64,000 bases of DNA from Nocardioides sp. GY 10127. Its GTDB lineage: Bacteria > Actinomycetota > Actinomycetes > Propionibacteriales > Nocardioidaceae. The DNA lies in the NCBI RefSeq assembly GCF_004919085.1, contig NZ_STGL01000006.1:372001-436000 (forward strand). Direction: 5' to 3'. Positions within the stretch are counted from its first letter, which is position 1. Every line of letters begins with the position of its first letter. A program made the translations under genes and the position numbers. The notes under the pieces are model-generated. The model did no database searches. It saw only the letters and a program-made list of their open reading frames with translations, and was not told the origin of the DNA. Of this stretch, positions 42,835 through 53,360 are shown piece by piece.

Positions 42835-43218
42835 TCAGAAGGTGAGGCCGCCCTCACGGGCGGCGTCGGCCAGGGCCGCGATGCGACCGTGGTACTTGTT
42901 GCCGGCGCGGTCGAAGACCACGCCCTCGACACCAGCAGCCTTGGCACGCTCGGCGACGAGCTCGCCGACCTTCTTCGCCTTGGCGGTCTTGTCGCCCTCG
43001 AGCGTGCGGACGTCCGCCTCCATGGAGGAGGCGCTCGCCAGCGTCTTGCCGACCAGGTCGTCGACGACCTGGACGCTGAGGTGCTTCGAGGAGCGGGTCA
43101 CGACCATGCGCGGACGCTCGGCGGTGCCGTGCAGCTTCTTGCGGCCGCGCACCTGCCGGCGGAGGCGGGAGCGGGTCTTCGCCGCGGTGTGCTTGTGGTT
43201 GGACAGCGAGATGGCCAT
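42835..43218 (-). CDS. rplR: 50S ribosomal protein L18
   Basis: 127 aa starting [22 protein letters not shown]. The 5S-rRNA-binding core is [24 protein letters not shown] two codons earlier (43224) overlaps the rplF stop as GTGA and has AAAGG at a good distance, so that start is equally possible. Confidence 0.96.
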   Translation of the reverse strand: MAISLSNHKHTAAKTRSRLRRQVRGRKKLHGTAERPRMVVTRSSKHLSVQVVDDLVGKTLASASSMEADVRTLEGDKTAKAKKVGELVAERAKAAGVEGVVFDRAGNKYHGRIAALADAAREGGLTF

Positions 43219-43220
43219 CG

Positions 43221-43760
43221 TCACTTACCAGCCTTTCCGACCTTGCTCCGGACGTGCTCGCCCTCGTAGCGCACACCCTTGCCCTTGTAGGGCTCAGGCT
43301 TGCGCAGCTTGCGGATGTTCGCGGCGACCTCGCCGACGAGCTGCTTGTCGATGCCCTGGACGCCGAGCCGGGTCGGCCCGTCCGTCGTGAAGGTGATCCC
43401 CTCGGGGGCCTCGAAGATGATCGGGTGGCTGTAGCCGAGCTGGAACTCCAGCTGCGTGGGGCCCTTGGGCAGCACGCGGTAGCCGACGCCACGGATCTCG
43501 AGCTTCTTCTCGTAGCCCTGGGTCACGCCCACGACCATGTTGTTGACCAGCGTGCGGGTCAGGCCGTGGAGCGACTTGGACAGCCGCTCGTCGTCCGGGC
43601 GCTTCACCTCGAGCTCACCCTCCGCCTTCTCGACGGTGATGGGCGAGGCCACGGTGTGGCTCAGCGTGCCCTTGGGGCCCTTGACGGTCACGACCGGGCC
43701 GTCGATGCTCACATCGACGCCCGACGGGACCGTGATGGGGAGCTTGCCAATACGCGACAT
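43221..43760 (-). CDS. rplF: 50S ribosomal protein L6
   Basis: 179 aa. [15 protein letters not shown] start, and the C-terminal [24 protein letters not shown] signature. Lies near the factor-binding centre of the 50S subunit. Confidence 0.97.
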   Translation of the reverse strand: MSRIGKLPITVPSGVDVSIDGPVVTVKGPKGTLSHTVASPITVEKAEGELEVKRPDDERLSKSLHGLTRTLVNNMVVGVTQGYEKKLEIRGVGYRVLPKGPTQLEFQLGYSHPIIFEAPEGITFTTDGPTRLGVQGIDKQLVGEVAANIRKLRKPEPYKGKGVRYEGEHVRSKVGKAGK

Positions 43761-43790
43761 GCTTGTGGTTCTCCTATCTCGGTCTCGTCG

Positions 43791-44198
43791 TCACCAGACG
43801 TAGGCGAGGACTTCGCCGCCCACGCCCTTCTGGTTCGCCTGGCGGTCGGTCAGCAGACCCTGGCTCGTCGAGATGATCGCGACGCCCAGGCCGCCGAGCA
43901 CCTTCGGGAGGCCGGTGTGCTTGGCGTACACGCGCAGACCGGGCTTGCTGATCCGGCGGACGCCGGCGATCGAGCGCTCGCGGTTGCGGCCGAACTTGAG
44001 GGTGATGGTGAGCGTCTTGCCCACCTCGCCCTCGGCCGGCTCGGCGACGGCGTACGAGGTGATGTACCCCTCCTGCTGGAGGATGTCGGCCACGCCCTGC
44101 TTGAGCTTGCTGTAGGGCATGGACACCGAGTCGTGGTACGCCTGGTTGGCGTTGCGCAGACGGGTCAGCATGTCTGCGATCGGGTCAGTCATCGTCAT
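43791..44198 (-). CDS. rpsH: 30S ribosomal protein S8
   Basis: 135 aa. [33 protein letters not shown] start and [26 protein letters not shown] end. In E. coli S8 is the translational repressor of the spc operon. An ATG two codons downstream is an alternative start. Confidence 0.97.
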   Translation of the reverse strand: MTMTDPIADMLTRLRNANQAYHDSVSMPYSKLKQGVADILQQEGYITSYAVAEPAEGEVGKTLTITLKFGRNRERSIAGVRRISKPGLRVYAKHTGLPKVLGGLGVAIISTSQGLLTDRQANQKGVGGEVLAYVW

Positions 44199-44300
44199 GG
44201 CCGTGAGGCCCTTTCTCCACCCCGGTTTCGCATCCGCACGGCTTGGCGGGGCGACCTTGGGCGACTTGTGTGTGGATTCAGAAGGAGTGCGGGAAACCCG

Positions 44301-44486
44301 TCACCAGGAGGACTTGGTCACGCCGGGCAGCTCGCCACGGTGCGCCATCTCGCGCAGGCAGATCCGGCACAGGCCGAACTTGCGGTAGACGGCCTTGGGC
44401 CGGCCGCAGCGCTGGCAGCGGGTGTAGGCGCGCGAGCTGAACTTCGGCTTGCGGGCCGCCTTGACCTTCAGAGCCGTCTTCGCCAT
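44301..44486 (-). CDS. rpsZ: 30S ribosomal protein S14, type Z
   Basis: 61 aa. Two CxxC pairs (CQRC and CRIC) form the zinc site of the short, zinc-dependent S14, typical for the spc operon of actinobacteria. One base after the rplE stop. Confidence 0.96.
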   Translation of the reverse strand: MAKTALKVKAARKPKFSSRAYTRCQRCGRPKAVYRKFGLCRICLREMAHRGELPGVTKSSW

Positions 44487-44487
44487 G

Positions 44488-45066
44488 TCAGTTCTCCTTG
44501 AACGGGAAGCCGAGCGCCTTCAGCAGCGCGCGACCCTGGTCGTCATTGGTGGCGGTGGTGACCACGGTGATGTCCATGCCCCGGGTCCGGTCGATCCGGT
44601 CCTGGTTGATCTCGTGGAACATGACCTGCTCGGTGAGACCGAAGGTGTAGTTGCCGTTGCCGTCGAACTGCTTGCCGTTGAGGCCGCGGAAGTCGCGGAT
44701 ACGGGGCAGGGCGATGGACAGCAGCCGGTCGAGGAACTCCCACATGCGGTCACCGCGGAGGGTGACGTGGCAGCCGATCGGCATGCCCTCGCGCAGCTTG
44801 AACTGCGCGATGGACTTGCGGGCCTTGGTCACGGTCGGCTTCTGGCCGGTGATCGCGGTGAGGTCGCGGACCGCACCGTCGATCAGCTTCGCGTCGCGAG
44901 CCGCCTCGCCGACACCCATGTTGACCACGATCTTGGTCAGGCCGGGCACCTGCATGACGTTGGCGATCTCGAACTCGTTCTTGAGCGCCGGGAGGATCTC
45001 CTCGCGGTACCGGGTCTTCAGACGGGGCACCGTGGCGACCACGGGGGTCTCGGTGGTCTCGGTCAT
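44488..45066 (-). CDS. rplE: 50S ribosomal protein L5
   Basis: 192 aa. [21 protein letters not shown] and [26 protein letters not shown] are L5. Binds 5S rRNA and contacts P-site tRNA. Confidence 0.97.
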   Translation of the reverse strand: MTETTETPVVATVPRLKTRYREEILPALKNEFEIANVMQVPGLTKIVVNMGVGEAARDAKLIDGAVRDLTAITGQKPTVTKARKSIAQFKLREGMPIGCHVTLRGDRMWEFLDRLLSIALPRIRDFRGLNGKQFDGNGNYTFGLTEQVMFHEINQDRIDRTRGMDITVVTTATNDDQGRALLKALGFPFKEN

Positions 45067-45067
45067 C

Positions 45068-45436
45068 TCAGATCTCCTTGCCGGTCTTGCGGGAGATGCG
45101 GACGCTGCGCTCGGAGCTGTAGGTCGAGCCGTCGGGGCGACGCTTGGTCACCTCGACGCGCTTGAAGCCCGTGCGGGTGGTGCCCTTGCCCTCGACCAGC
45201 GCCACGTTGGACACGTGGATCGGCGCCTCGGCGGTCACGATGCCGCCGGTGCTGCCCTCACGACCGCCGTTGTTGACGGCCTTGGTGTGCTTCTTGACGA
45301 GGTTGACACCCTCGACGATCACGCGGTCCTCACCGGGGATCGTGCGGATGACCTTGCCCTCGACGCCCTTGTCCTTGCCGGCGATCACCTTGACGGTGTC
45401 GCCCTTCTTGACGTGCAGGTTCTTGGCCATGCTCAC
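45068..45436 (-). CDS. rplX: 50S ribosomal protein L24
   Basis: 122 aa. [27 protein letters not shown] is the KOW motif of L24, an assembly initiator at the tunnel exit. The GTG at 45436 overlaps the rplN stop by GTGA; an ATG at 45430 is the alternative. Confidence 0.97.
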   Translation of the reverse strand: MSMAKNLHVKKGDTVKVIAGKDKGVEGKVIRTIPGEDRVIVEGVNLVKKHTKAVNNGGREGSTGGIVTAEAPIHVSNVALVEGKGTTRTGFKRVEVTKRRPDGSTYSSERSVRISRKTGKEI

Positions 45437-45801
45437 AGCACCTCCGGGGCGAGCGAGATGATCTTCATGAACTTCTTGTCCCGCAGCTCACGACCCACGG
45501 GGCCGAAGATGCGGGTGCCGCGGGGCTCACCGTCGTTCTTGAGGATGACGGCGGCGTTCTCGTCGAAGCGGATGTACGAGCCGTCGGGACGACGGCGCTC
45601 CTTGACGGTGCGCACGACAACAGCCTTGACGACGTCACCCTTCTTGACGTTGCCGCCGGGGATCGCGTCCTTGACCGTGGCGACGATGGTGTCGCCGATG
45701 CCGGCGTAGCGGCGACCCGAGCCGCCGAGAACGCGGATGCAGAGGATCTCCTTGGCACCCGTGTTGTCGGCGACCTTCAGTCGCGACTCCTGCTGGATCA
45801 T
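45433..45801 (-). CDS. rplN: 50S ribosomal protein L14
   Basis: 122 aa. [37 protein letters not shown] start and the complete L14 barrel. Forms a bridge to the 30S subunit. First gene of the spc cluster after a 96-bp gap from rpsQ. Confidence 0.98.
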   Translation of the reverse strand: MIQQESRLKVADNTGAKEILCIRVLGGSGRRYAGIGDTIVATVKDAIPGGNVKKGDVVKAVVVRTVKERRRPDGSYIRFDENAAVILKNDGEPRGTRIFGPVGRELRDKKFMKIISLAPEVL

Positions 45802-45897
45802 TGCTGTTTCTCCTGGTTGTCGAGCTGGTTCTCACGGGCTCGTGACCCGTGAGCCTGGCCGAACTTCATGGGGTTGGGCTCGCCTTGCGGCGAGGAC

Positions 45898-46167
45898 TCA
45901 CTTGGCCTTCTCGAGGACCTCGACCACGCGCCACCGCTTGGTGGCGGAGAGCGGGCGGGTCTCCATGAGGAGGACGCGGTCGCCGATGCCGCACTCGTTG
46001 GCCTCGTCGTGGGCCTTGAGCTTGCTCGTGCGACGCATGACCTTGCCGTAGAGGGCGTGCTTGACGCGGTCCTCGACGGTCACGACCACGGTCTTGTCCA
46101 TCTTGTCGCTCACCACGATGCCCTCACGGGTCTTGCGGCTGTTGCGCTCGGTCACCTGCTCGCTCAT
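45898..46167 (-). CDS. rpsQ: 30S ribosomal protein S17
   Basis: 89 aa OB-fold protein: [32 protein letters not shown] and [22 protein letters not shown]. Primary binder of 16S rRNA. ATG overlaps the rpmC stop by 4 nt. Confidence 0.97.
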   Translation of the reverse strand: MSEQVTERNSRKTREGIVVSDKMDKTVVVTVEDRVKHALYGKVMRRTSKLKAHDEANECGIGDRVLLMETRPLSATKRWRVVEVLEKAK

Positions 46168-46406
46168 GCGGCACCGTCCTCGTTGCTCGCGCCCGGGGCG
46201 GTCCGGATGCCGAGCTCGCGCTCACGCACCACGGTGTAGATCCGGGCGATGTCCTTCTTGACCGACCGCAGCCGGCCGTGGCTCTCCAGCTGACCGGTGG
46301 CCGCCTGGAAGCGGAGGTTGAACAGCTCCTCCTTGGCCTCGCGGAGCTTGGCCTCCAGGTCGACGTCGTTGAGCTCGTCGAGCTCGTGCGCCTGGGCGTT
46401 CGCCAT
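46164..46406 (-). CDS. rpmC: 50S ribosomal protein L29
   Basis: 80 aa helical hairpin: [31 protein letters not shown] and [14 protein letters not shown]. Sits at the polypeptide exit. The ATG shares one base with the rplP stop. Confidence 0.96.
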   Translation of the reverse strand: MANAQAHELDELNDVDLEAKLREAKEELFNLRFQAATGQLESHGRLRSVKKDIARIYTVVRERELGIRTAPGASNEDGAA

Positions 46407-46825
46407 CAGAACTCACCGCCCTCTCGGGTCACGAATCGGCACTTCATGGGGAGCTTGTGCATCGCGCGGCGCATGGCCTCGCGGGCGATGTCCTCCGGAA
46501 CACCGGAGAGCTCGAACATCACGCGGCCCGGCTTGACGTTGGCCACCCACCACTCGGGGGAACCCTTACCGGAACCCATGCGGGTCTCAGCAGGCTTCTT
46601 CGTGAGCGGGAGGTCCGGGTAGATGTTGATCCAGACCTTGCCGCCACGCTTGATGTGGCGGGTCATGGCGATACGAGCGGACTCGATCTGGCGGTTCGTC
46701 ACGTAGGCGGGCCCGAGGGCCTGGATGCCGTAGTCACCGAAAGCCAGGCTGGTGCCACCCTTGGCAGCGCCGGAGCGCTTCGGGTGGTGCTGCTTGCGGT
46801 GCTTGACGCGGCGGGGCATCAACAT
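46406..46825 (-). CDS. rplP: 50S ribosomal protein L16
   Basis: 139 aa starting [41 protein letters not shown] is the conserved L16 core near the A site. The frame is open upstream, but this ATG, 1 bp after the rpsC stop, is the conserved start. Confidence 0.97.
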   Translation of the reverse strand: MLMPRRVKHRKQHHPKRSGAAKGGTSLAFGDYGIQALGPAYVTNRQIESARIAMTRHIKRGGKVWINIYPDLPLTKKPAETRMGSGKGSPEWWVANVKPGRVMFELSGVPEDIAREAMRRAMHKLPMKCRFVTREGGEF

Positions 46826-46826
46826 G

Positions 46827-47657
46827 TCAGGCCTCCGGAGCGGTCGTCGTGTCGGACGCCGGAGCGGCAGCGGCCTCGGCGGGAGCCTCGGACTGCTGAC
46901 CGCGGTCGGCGCGGGTGGGGCGGTCGCCGCGGGAGCCGCGGGTCGGACGGTCGCCACCGCGACCGCCACGGTTGCCACCGCGACCGGGGACGCCGGCGCG
47001 AGCAGCGGCCTGCGCCTGGCGCTCGGCGCGGGAGCCGGACACCTCACCCTTGTAGATCCAGACCTTCACGCCGATGCGGCCGAAGGTCGTGCGGGCCTCG
47101 TAGAAGCCGTAGTCGATGTCGGCACGCAGCGTGTGCAGCGGGACGCGACCCTCGCGGTAGAACTCGGTGCGCGACATCTCGGCGCCGTTGAGGCGGCCGG
47201 AGCACTGGATCCGGATGCCCTTGGCACCGGAGCGCATCGTGGTCTGCATCGCCTTGCGCATGGCGCGGCGGAACTGCACGCGGCCGGACAGCTGCTCGGC
47301 GACACCCTGGGCGACGAGCTGGGCGTCGACCTCCGGGTTCTTGACCTCGAGGATGTTCAGCTGGACCTGCTTGCCGGTCAGCTTCTCGAGCTCGCCGCGG
47401 ATGCGGTCGGCCTCGGCGCCACGGCGACCGATGACGATGCCCGGACGAGCGGTGTGGATGTCCACCCGCACGCGGTCCCGGGTCCGCTCGATCTCGACCT
47501 TCGCGATGCCGGCCCGCTCCATGCCCTTGGACAGGAGCTTGCGGATCGCGACGTCCTCACCGACGTACGACTTGTAGAGCTTGTCGGCGTACCAGCGGGA
47601 CTTGTGGTCCGTGCTGATACCCAGACGGAAGCCGTTCGGGTTGATCTTCTGACCCAT
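46827..47657 (-). CDS. rpsC: 30S ribosomal protein S3
   Basis: 276 aa. [14 protein letters not shown] start, KH domain [17 protein letters not shown], and C-terminal S3 domain. An added ~50-residue tail with RGG and GDRPTR repeats then an Ala/Pro/Glu-rich end is typical in actinobacteria. The ATG overlaps the rplV stop by 1 nt. Confidence 0.97.
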   Translation of the reverse strand: MGQKINPNGFRLGISTDHKSRWYADKLYKSYVGEDVAIRKLLSKGMERAGIAKVEIERTRDRVRVDIHTARPGIVIGRRGAEADRIRGELEKLTGKQVQLNILEVKNPEVDAQLVAQGVAEQLSGRVQFRRAMRKAMQTTMRSGAKGIRIQCSGRLNGAEMSRTEFYREGRVPLHTLRADIDYGFYEARTTFGRIGVKVWIYKGEVSGSRAERQAQAAARAGVPGRGGNRGGRGGDRPTRGSRGDRPTRADRGQQSEAPAEAAAAPASDTTTAPEA

Positions 47658-48067
47658 CAGGCACCCTCTCCGTTGTTGGCCGGCGCGACGACCAGCGTGA
47701 TGTGGCTCGTGCGCTTGTTGATCCGCGTGGCGCGGCCCTGGGCACGGGGACGCCACCGCTTCATGGTGGGGCCCTCGTCGACCATGGCGGTGATGACCAC
47801 CAGGTCGTCGGTGTCCAGACCCTCGGTCGACTCCGCGTTCGCGACAGCGGACTCGAGGACCTTCAGGACGGTCTCGGCGGCGGCCTGCGGCGCGAAGGCC
47901 AGGATGTTCCGGGCCTCCTCGACGCTCGCACCGCGGACCAGGTCCACGACACGACGGGCCTTCATCGGGCTGATCCGCACGAAGCGGGCGGTCGCGAAGG
48001 CACCCGGCTGGTCGCCGAGCAGCGACTCGCGGCGGGCGCTGGTGCGCCGGCGCTCAGTAACGCTCAT
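47657..48067 (-). CDS. rplV: 50S ribosomal protein L22
   Basis: 136 aa. [22 protein letters not shown] and the extended loop [26 protein letters not shown], which lines the exit tunnel. The ~20-residue N-terminal extension ([15 protein letters not shown]) is variable. Confidence 0.97.
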   Translation of the reverse strand: MSVTERRRTSARRESLLGDQPGAFATARFVRISPMKARRVVDLVRGASVEEARNILAFAPQAAAETVLKVLESAVANAESTEGLDTDDLVVITAMVDEGPTMKRWRPRAQGRATRINKRTSHITLVVAPANNGEGA

Positions 48068-48104
48068 GTGCTCGTTCTCTCCAGTTTCCTTGGTCGCCCC
48101 CGCG

Positions 48105-48386
48105 TCAGCGGCGGCGGCCCTTCCGGTCTTCCTTCACGTGGCCCTTGTAGGTGCGGGTGGGAGCGAACTCCCCCAGCTTGTGACCGACCATGGAGTCGGA
48201 CACGAACACCGGCACGTGCTTGCGGCCGTCGTGGACGGCGATCGTGTGGCCGATCATGGCCGGCACGATCATCGAGCGACGCGACCACGTCTTGATGACG
48301 TTGTGGGTGCCCTTGTCGTTCTCGGCGTCCACCTTCTTCATGAGGTGGTCGTCGACGAAGGGACCCTTGCTCAGGCTGCGAGGCAT
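48105..48386 (-). CDS. rpsS: 30S ribosomal protein S19
   Basis: 93 aa. [19 protein letters not shown] start and [43 protein letters not shown]. Sits in the 30S head with S13. ATG overlaps the rplB stop by 1 nt. Confidence 0.97.
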   Translation of the reverse strand: MPRSLSKGPFVDDHLMKKVDAENDKGTHNVIKTWSRRSMIVPAMIGHTIAVHDGRKHVPVFVSDSMVGHKLGEFAPTRTYKGHVKEDRKGRRR

Positions 48387-49222
48387 TACTTACGGCCCTT
48401 TCCGGTCTTGCGGCGGCGGATGATCATGGCGTCCGAGGCCTTGCGCTTGCGCGTGCGGCCCTCGGGCTTGCCCCACGGGGACACCGGGTGACGACCACCC
48501 GAGGTCTTGCCCTCGCCACCACCGTGCGGGTGGTCGACCGGGTTCATCACGACACCGCGGACGGTCGGGCGCTTGCCCTTCCAGCGCATGCGGCCGGCCT
48601 TGCCCCAGTTGATGTTGGACTGCTCGGCGTTGCCGACCTCGCCGACGGTGGCGCGGCAGCGCACGTCGACGTAGCGCATCTCGCCGGAGGGCATGCGCAG
48701 CGTGGCGCGGGAGCCCTCACGAGCGATCAGCTGGGCGGACATGCCGGCCGAGCGGGCGATCTTGGCGCCGCCGCCCGGGCGCAGCTCCACGCAGTGCACC
48801 GTGGTGCCGACGGGGATGTTGCGCAGGGGCAGGTTGTTGCCGGGCTTGATGTCGGCGTTGGGGCCGGCCTCGACCGCGGTGCCCTGCGTCAGGTCCTTCG
48901 GCGCGATGATGTAGCGCTTCTCGCCGTCGGCGTAGTGGAGCAGGGCGATGCGGGCGGTGCGGTTGGGGTCGTACTCGATGTGAGCGACCTTGGCCGGCAC
49001 GCCGTCCTTGTCGTAGCGACGGAAGTCGATGATCCGGTACGCACGCTTGTGACCGCCACCCTGGTGACGGGTGGTGATCCGACCCTGGTTGTTGCGGCCG
49101 CCCTTCTTGGGCAGCGGCACCGTCAGGGACTTCTCCGGCGTGGTCCGGGTGATCTCGACGAAGTCGGCGACCGACGAGCCACGACGGCCCGGGGTGGTCG
49201 GCTTGTACTTGCGGATAGCCAT
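48386..49222 (-). CDS. rplB: 50S ribosomal protein L2
   Basis: 278 aa. [18 protein letters not shown] start, and the peptidyl-transferase-region motif [17 protein letters not shown] with the conserved His. Binds domain IV of 23S rRNA. Confidence 0.98.
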   Translation of the reverse strand: MAIRKYKPTTPGRRGSSVADFVEITRTTPEKSLTVPLPKKGGRNNQGRITTRHQGGGHKRAYRIIDFRRYDKDGVPAKVAHIEYDPNRTARIALLHYADGEKRYIIAPKDLTQGTAVEAGPNADIKPGNNLPLRNIPVGTTVHCVELRPGGGAKIARSAGMSAQLIAREGSRATLRMPSGEMRYVDVRCRATVGEVGNAEQSNINWGKAGRMRWKGKRPTVRGVVMNPVDHPHGGGEGKTSGGRHPVSPWGKPEGRTRKRKASDAMIIRRRKTGKGRK

Positions 49223-49248
49223 AACTGAGTTCCTCGTATCCTGACCGG

Positions 49249-49551
49249 TCAGCCGACCTGGCCGAAGATGTCGATGCGGTGACCCTCGGCCAGGCTGACG
49301 ATCGCGCGCTTGGTGTCCTTGCGCTTGCCCAGGCCGTAACGGGTACGACGGGACTTGCCGGGACGGTTCAGCGTGTTCACGCTCGTCACCTTGACGTCGA
49401 AGATCTTCTCGACCGCGATCTTGATCTCGGTCTTGTTCGCGTCCGGGTGCACGATGAACGTGTACTTGTTCTGGTCGAGCAGGCCGTAGCTCTTCTCGGA
49501 GACGACCGGCGCGAGCAGCACGTCACGGTGGTCCTTGTGCAGGGTGCTCAT
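49249..49551 (-). CDS. rplW: 50S ribosomal protein L23
   Basis: 100 aa. [42 protein letters not shown] is L23, docking site for trigger factor and SRP at the exit tunnel. ATG lies 2 bp after the rplD stop; the frame stays open upstream but this start is conserved. Confidence 0.97.
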   Translation of the reverse strand: MSTLHKDHRDVLLAPVVSEKSYGLLDQNKYTFIVHPDANKTEIKIAVEKIFDVKVTSVNTLNRPGKSRRTRYGLGKRKDTKRAIVSLAEGHRIDIFGQVG

Positions 49552-49553
49552 GC

Positions 49554-50165
49554 TCAGGCCTCCTTCTTGGTCGCGCCGGCCACGAAGACCTCGAAAGCGG
49601 CCTTGGTGAAGACCACGTCGTCGGAGGCGAGCACGTCGTAGGTGTTCAGCTGGTCGGCGTAGAGGAGGTGAGCCTCCACCACGTTGCGCAGCGACAGCAC
49701 CGTCACGTCGTCCGAGCGGTCGACGACCACGAGGAAGTTGCGGCGCTCCGCGACCTCCTTGAGGGCGGCCAGCGCGGTCTTGGTGGAGGGGGTCTCGCCG
49801 GTGACGAGGGACTCCACCACGTGGATGCGGCCGTTGGCGGCCCGGTCCGAGAGGGCACCGCGGAGGGCGGCGGCCTTCATCTTCTTCGGGGTCCGCTGGT
49901 CGTAGCTGCGCGGCTGCGGGCCGTGCACGACGCCACCGCCCGCGAACTGCGGGGCGCGGGTCGAGCCCTGGCGGGCGCGGCCGGTGCCCTTCTGCTTGTA
50001 GGGCTTCTTGCCACCGCCGCGGACCTCGCCGCGGGTCTTGGTGGCGTGGGTGCCCTGGCGAGCGGCAGCCTGCTGCGCCACGACGACCTGGTGGATCAGC
50101 GGCACGTTGACGGCCACGTCGAAGATCTCGGCGGGGAGATCGACCTTCACGGTCTTGACAGCCAT
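49554..50165 (-). CDS. rplD: 50S ribosomal protein L4
   Basis: 203 aa. The tunnel loop [37 protein letters not shown] is intact, with the usual sequence at the macrolide-relevant region. In E. coli L4 controls the S10 operon. Confidence 0.97.
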   Translation of the reverse strand: MAVKTVKVDLPAEIFDVAVNVPLIHQVVVAQQAAARQGTHATKTRGEVRGGGKKPYKQKGTGRARQGSTRAPQFAGGGVVHGPQPRSYDQRTPKKMKAAALRGALSDRAANGRIHVVESLVTGETPSTKTALAALKEVAERRNFLVVVDRSDDVTVLSLRNVVEAHLLYADQLNTYDVLASDDVVFTKAAFEVFVAGATKKEA

Positions 50166-50167
50166 GC

Positions 50168-50827
50168 TCAGGCCTCCTGGGTCTTCTTGGCGGCCGAGCG
50201 GAGGACCAGCACGCCACCCTTGGGGCCGGGGACGGCACCCTTGATGAGCACGATGCCCTTCTCCGCGTCCACCGCGTGAACGGTCAGGTTCTGGGTGGTG
50301 ACGGTGTCGCTACCCATGCGGCCGGCCATGCGCAGACCCTTGAAGACGCGACCCGGGGTGGCGCAGGCGCCGATCGAGCCGGGCTTGCGGTGGTTGCGGT
50401 GGGCACCGTGGGAGGCGGACACACCGGCGAAGCCGTGACGCTTCATGACACCGGCGAAGCCCTTGCCCTTGCTGGTACCGGTCACGTCGATCTCCTCGCC
50501 GGCGGCGAAGGTGTCGACGGCGATCTCCTGGCCGACGGTGTAGTCGGTGGCCGTGGTGGTGCGGATCTCGACCACGTGGCGGCGCGGGTTCACGCCGGCC
50601 TTGGCGAACTGGCCGGCGACCGGCTTGCTCACCTTGCGGGCCTCGATCTCGCCGTAGCCGATCTGGACGGCGTTGTAGCCGTCCACGTCGGGGGTACGGA
50701 CGCCGGTGACGACGTTCGTGCTCACCGCGACGACGGTCACGGGGACCACACGGTTGTTCTCGTCCCAGAGCTGGGTCATGCCGAGCTTGGTGCCCAGCAG
50801 GCCCTTCACATTGCGTTCGAAAGTCAT
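50168..50827 (-). CDS. rplC: 50S ribosomal protein L3
   Basis: 219 aa. [25 protein letters not shown] start and the loop [25 protein letters not shown] that reaches the peptidyl-transferase centre. Two bases before rplD. Confidence 0.98.
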   Translation of the reverse strand: MTFERNVKGLLGTKLGMTQLWDENNRVVPVTVVAVSTNVVTGVRTPDVDGYNAVQIGYGEIEARKVSKPVAGQFAKAGVNPRRHVVEIRTTTATDYTVGQEIAVDTFAAGEEIDVTGTSKGKGFAGVMKRHGFAGVSASHGAHRNHRKPGSIGACATPGRVFKGLRMAGRMGSDTVTTQNLTVHAVDAEKGIVLIKGAVPGPKGGVLVLRSAAKKTQEA

Positions 50828-50838
50828 GTCGGCAGACC

Positions 50839-51147
50839 TCAGAGCTTGATCTCGATGTCGACGCCCGCCGGCAGGTCGAGCCGCATCAGGGAGTCGACGG
50901 TCTTCGGGGTCGGGTCGATGATGTCGATGAGGCGCTTGTGGGTGCGCATCTCGAAGTGCTCGCGGGAGTCCTTGTACTTGTGGGGCGAGCGGATGACGCA
51001 GTACACGTTCTTCTCGGTCGGCAGCGGCACCGGGCCGGCGACCTTGGCACCCGTGCGGGTGACCGTGTCCACGATCTTGCGCGCCGAGGTGTCGATCACC
51101 TCGTGGTCATAGGCCTTGAGCCTGATGCGGATCTTCTGTCCCGCCAT
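50839..51147 (-). CDS. rpsJ: 30S ribosomal protein S10
   Basis: 102 aa. [26 protein letters not shown] start and [34 protein letters not shown] end. First gene of the S10 operon; also the NusE transcription antitermination partner. SD-like AAGGA lies about 15 nt upstream. Confidence 0.98.
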   Translation of the reverse strand: MAGQKIRIRLKAYDHEVIDTSARKIVDTVTRTGAKVAGPVPLPTEKNVYCVIRSPHKYKDSREHFEMRTHKRLIDIIDPTPKTVDSLMRLDLPAGVDIEIKL

Positions 51148-51239
51148 AGGTCTCTCTCGTCCTTCTCGTCAGCTGCCGCGTGCGTTGTTCGCCGGGACGT
51201 CCTCGGGTTTGAGTGGGTCCCGCGTTGCTCGCCACCTCG

Positions 51240-51269
51240 TCTCCGACCCCCGCGGTCGGGCGTGTCGCC
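51240..51269 (-). ncRNA. S10 leader hairpin sharing a motif with the str leader
   Basis: Minus-strand RNA GGCGACACGCCCGACC (51269-51254) followed by G and CGGGGGT, then CGG. CCGACC can pair with GGTCGG across a 5-nt loop. The first 24 nt recur with one mismatch in the rpsL leader at 61558-61581. It lies about 107 nt before rpsJ. Confidence 0.5.
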
Positions 51270-51486
51270 ATTCCTGGAGGAATCGCGGGCATGCCACTGG
51301 ACCGGGTCCTGGTGTCGGTTCCGGCTGGTGGCAGCCCTCGTGAGGCTGAATCGGGTCTCCTGGTTCGGCGGGCGCACAGCGACCCCTGGAACACAGTTCT
51401 CCTACCCCGAGGAACCCGGGAGAGGGAGACGCGATTCAGAAGTCAAGGTGTGCCGCGCCCCGGCGACCCGCCGGAGCAACTTGGCT

Positions 51487-51515
51487 ATCTTGGCAGAGAT
51501 CGGGGCCTCGGCCAA
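51487..51515 (-). promoter_or_regulatory. Candidate S10-operon promoter
   Basis: -35 TTGGCC (51515-51510), 17-bp spacer, -10 CAAGAT (51492-51487) on the minus strand. It predicts a leader of about 330 nt. The gap 51148-51771 holds this promoter, the leader element and a terminator for the neighbouring gene; I see no coding sequence in it. Confidence 0.45.
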
Positions 51516-51704
51516 ATCGTGCAGGCGCCCCCCGCGCGATCGGCCCGAGGCATCGCGTCGGTGGAGGATCGCTCACGCGGGACGTGAGCCCGCTGACGTC
51601 CCGCCAGGCTACCCGGCGCCCGGCCGGGACGGCGCCTCGCCGCTGCTTCCCGGCGTGGCGTCGCCCCCGTGCGGACGCAGGGGCGGGGCGTGGCCGGACG
51701 CGAC

Positions 51705-51747
51705 ACCGCCCCCGCTCGGGCCGGCGATCGGCGCGAACGGGGGCGGT
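51705..51747. terminator. Terminator-like hairpin after the 51772 gene
   Basis: Arms ACCGCCCCCG (51705-51714) and CGGGGGCGGT (51738-51747) with a GC-rich loop, 24 bp past the stop of the minus-strand membrane-protein gene. Confidence 0.55.
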
Positions 51748-51771
51748 CGTGGGACCTGCCGGGGAGGTCGG

Positions 51772-52467
51772 TCAGGCGTGGCCGCTGAGGACCAGGCCGT
51801 TGCCCGCCTCGAGGCGCCAGCCGGTGGCGACCGGGCCGGTCAGGCTCACGACGCCGGAGGAGACGACGCGCACCGGCACCTTGTCCGCGACGAGCTGCTG
51901 GACGACCCGGCGCTGCTCCGGGGTGAGCCGGGACTCGGCGGGGATGCGCCAGGCCGAGGTGGCGGCGCCGCCACCGCTGACGTGGTCGGGGGCACCCTGC
52001 TCGTCGAGCACCATCGTCTGGACCTCGTCGGAGGCGACGTGCAGCGTCAGGCCGCCGCGCTCGGCACTGATGTCGGTGACCCGACCGTGCTCGTGGCTGG
52101 TGACGAACTTCCGACCGAGGTCGGGCAGGTGCCGCATCTCCCCCAGCCGGCGTGCGAGGACGAGGGCGAGCGCCGTGCCCGCGGCGGCCAGGGCCGCGAC
52201 CGCGAGCAGCGCCAGGAAGGCGGCCACGACCAGGGAGCCGCCGACGCCCAGCACGACGACGCTCGCCGCGCCGACCCCCAGGACGGCCATCGCCGCCAGG
52301 ACCGGCAGCACCGGGGAGGGCGCCCGCAGACCGGCCGCGCCGCCGAGCAGCGCCGAGGCCGACGAGCCCGTCATCGGGGCCGCGGGCACGGCCCGGGTCG
52401 TGCCGGCGTCGGTGGATCGGGAGCCGGGGGTGCCGGAGCGGGTGGCGCGGTGGAACGGGGAGCGCAT
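51772..52467 (-). CDS. Hypothetical membrane protein
   Basis: 231 aa, not recognised. Two adjacent hydrophobic segments (~45-70 and ~72-100, Val/Leu/Ala rich) are followed by a soluble part with [27 protein letters not shown] and [21 protein letters not shown], then a small beta-rich end. The ATG at 52467 has AGGAGG 6 nt upstream. Longer upstream readings of the frame are not supported. Confidence 0.6.
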   Translation of the reverse strand: MRSPFHRATRSGTPGSRSTDAGTTRAVPAAPMTGSSASALLGGAAGLRAPSPVLPVLAAMAVLGVGAASVVVLGVGGSLVVAAFLALLAVAALAAAGTALALVLARRLGEMRHLPDLGRKFVTSHEHGRVTDISAERGGLTLHVASDEVQTMVLDEQGAPDHVSGGGAATSAWRIPAESRLTPEQRRVVQQLVADKVPVRVVSSGVVSLTGPVATGWRLEAGNGLVLSGHA

Positions 52468-52594
52468 CGGGGTCCTCCTGGTACGGGTGGGTACCTCGAG
52501 GCTCCGCCCGCTGCTTCGGCCGCCGCCGTCGGGTCGCTGTCGGCTCCCTGTGAGTGGGGGACGTGGGGCCGGCTCCGGCCATCCGGCCGTCGGG

Positions 52595-52600
52595 CAGGAT
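52595..52600 (+). promoter_or_regulatory. -10 hexamer CAGGAT, leaderless type
   Basis: CAGGAT ends 6 nt before the GTG at 52607. The same string could be read as a weak Shine-Dalgarno (AGGATGG), so both explanations remain open. Confidence 0.35.
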
Positions 52601-52606
52601 GGACGC

Positions 52607-53347
52607 GTGCGCGACGTCTCGGACCTGTGGGACTTCTCCGACCCGGCCGGCTCGCTGGCGCGGCTGCGCGCGGCGGCCGAGGCCGCGATGGACTCCCCCG
52701 GGGGCGCGGACGAGCGCCGGCTGCTGCGCACGCAGGTGGCGCGGGCGCTGGGCCTGCTCGAGCGCTTCGAGGAGGGGCACACCGTGCTGGACGGCCTGGT
52801 GGACGGCGTCCACCACGACCTCCCCTCGGAGCTGGGCGTCCGGATGGCGCTGGAGCGTGGGCGGCTGCGGCGCTCGGCCGGCGAGGACGCACCGGCGCTG
52901 GCCCTCTTCACGGAGGCCGCGGGCCTGGCGCGCGCCGCGGGGCTGGAGGAGCTGGAGATCGACGCGCTGCACATGGTGTGCCTGGTGCTGCCGGTCGACG
53001 AGCAGGTGGCCGCGCACGAGGCGGCGATCGCGCGGGCGGCGGCGTGCGGGTCCCCGGCGGCGCGGGCCTGGGACGCGTCCCTGCTCAACAACCTCGGGAT
53101 GGTGCACGCCGACGCGGGCGACCACCGGGCCGCGCTCGGGTGCTTCGAGCGGGCGCTCGCCGCCCGCGTCCGCCTGGGCGACGACGACCGGACCCGGGTG
53201 GCCCGGTGGATGGTCGGCTGGTCGCTGCGCCTCCTGGGCCGCGACGCCGAGGCCCGGGCCGTGCAGGAGGCGCTGCGGGCCGAGCTCGACGCGCTCGGGC
53301 TCGACGACCCCTACGTGGACGAGGAGCTGGCGCTGCTCCGGTCGTGA
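52607..53347 (+). CDS. Tetratricopeptide-repeat protein
   Basis: 246 aa, all-helical. Repeats such as [48 protein letters not shown] and [27 protein letters not shown] are TPR-like. There is no signal peptide or catalytic motif. Probably a cytoplasmic protein-interaction scaffold. Divergent from the membrane-protein gene at 52467. Confidence 0.7.
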   Translation: MRDVSDLWDFSDPAGSLARLRAAAEAAMDSPGGADERRLLRTQVARALGLLERFEEGHTVLDGLVDGVHHDLPSELGVRMALERGRLRRSAGEDAPALALFTEAAGLARAAGLEELEIDALHMVCLVLPVDEQVAAHEAAIARAAACGSPAARAWDASLLNNLGMVHADAGDHRAALGCFERALAARVRLGDDDRTRVARWMVGWSLRLLGRDAEARAVQEALRAELDALGLDDPYVDEELALLRS

Positions 53348-53360
53348 CCCGCCGAGGGGG

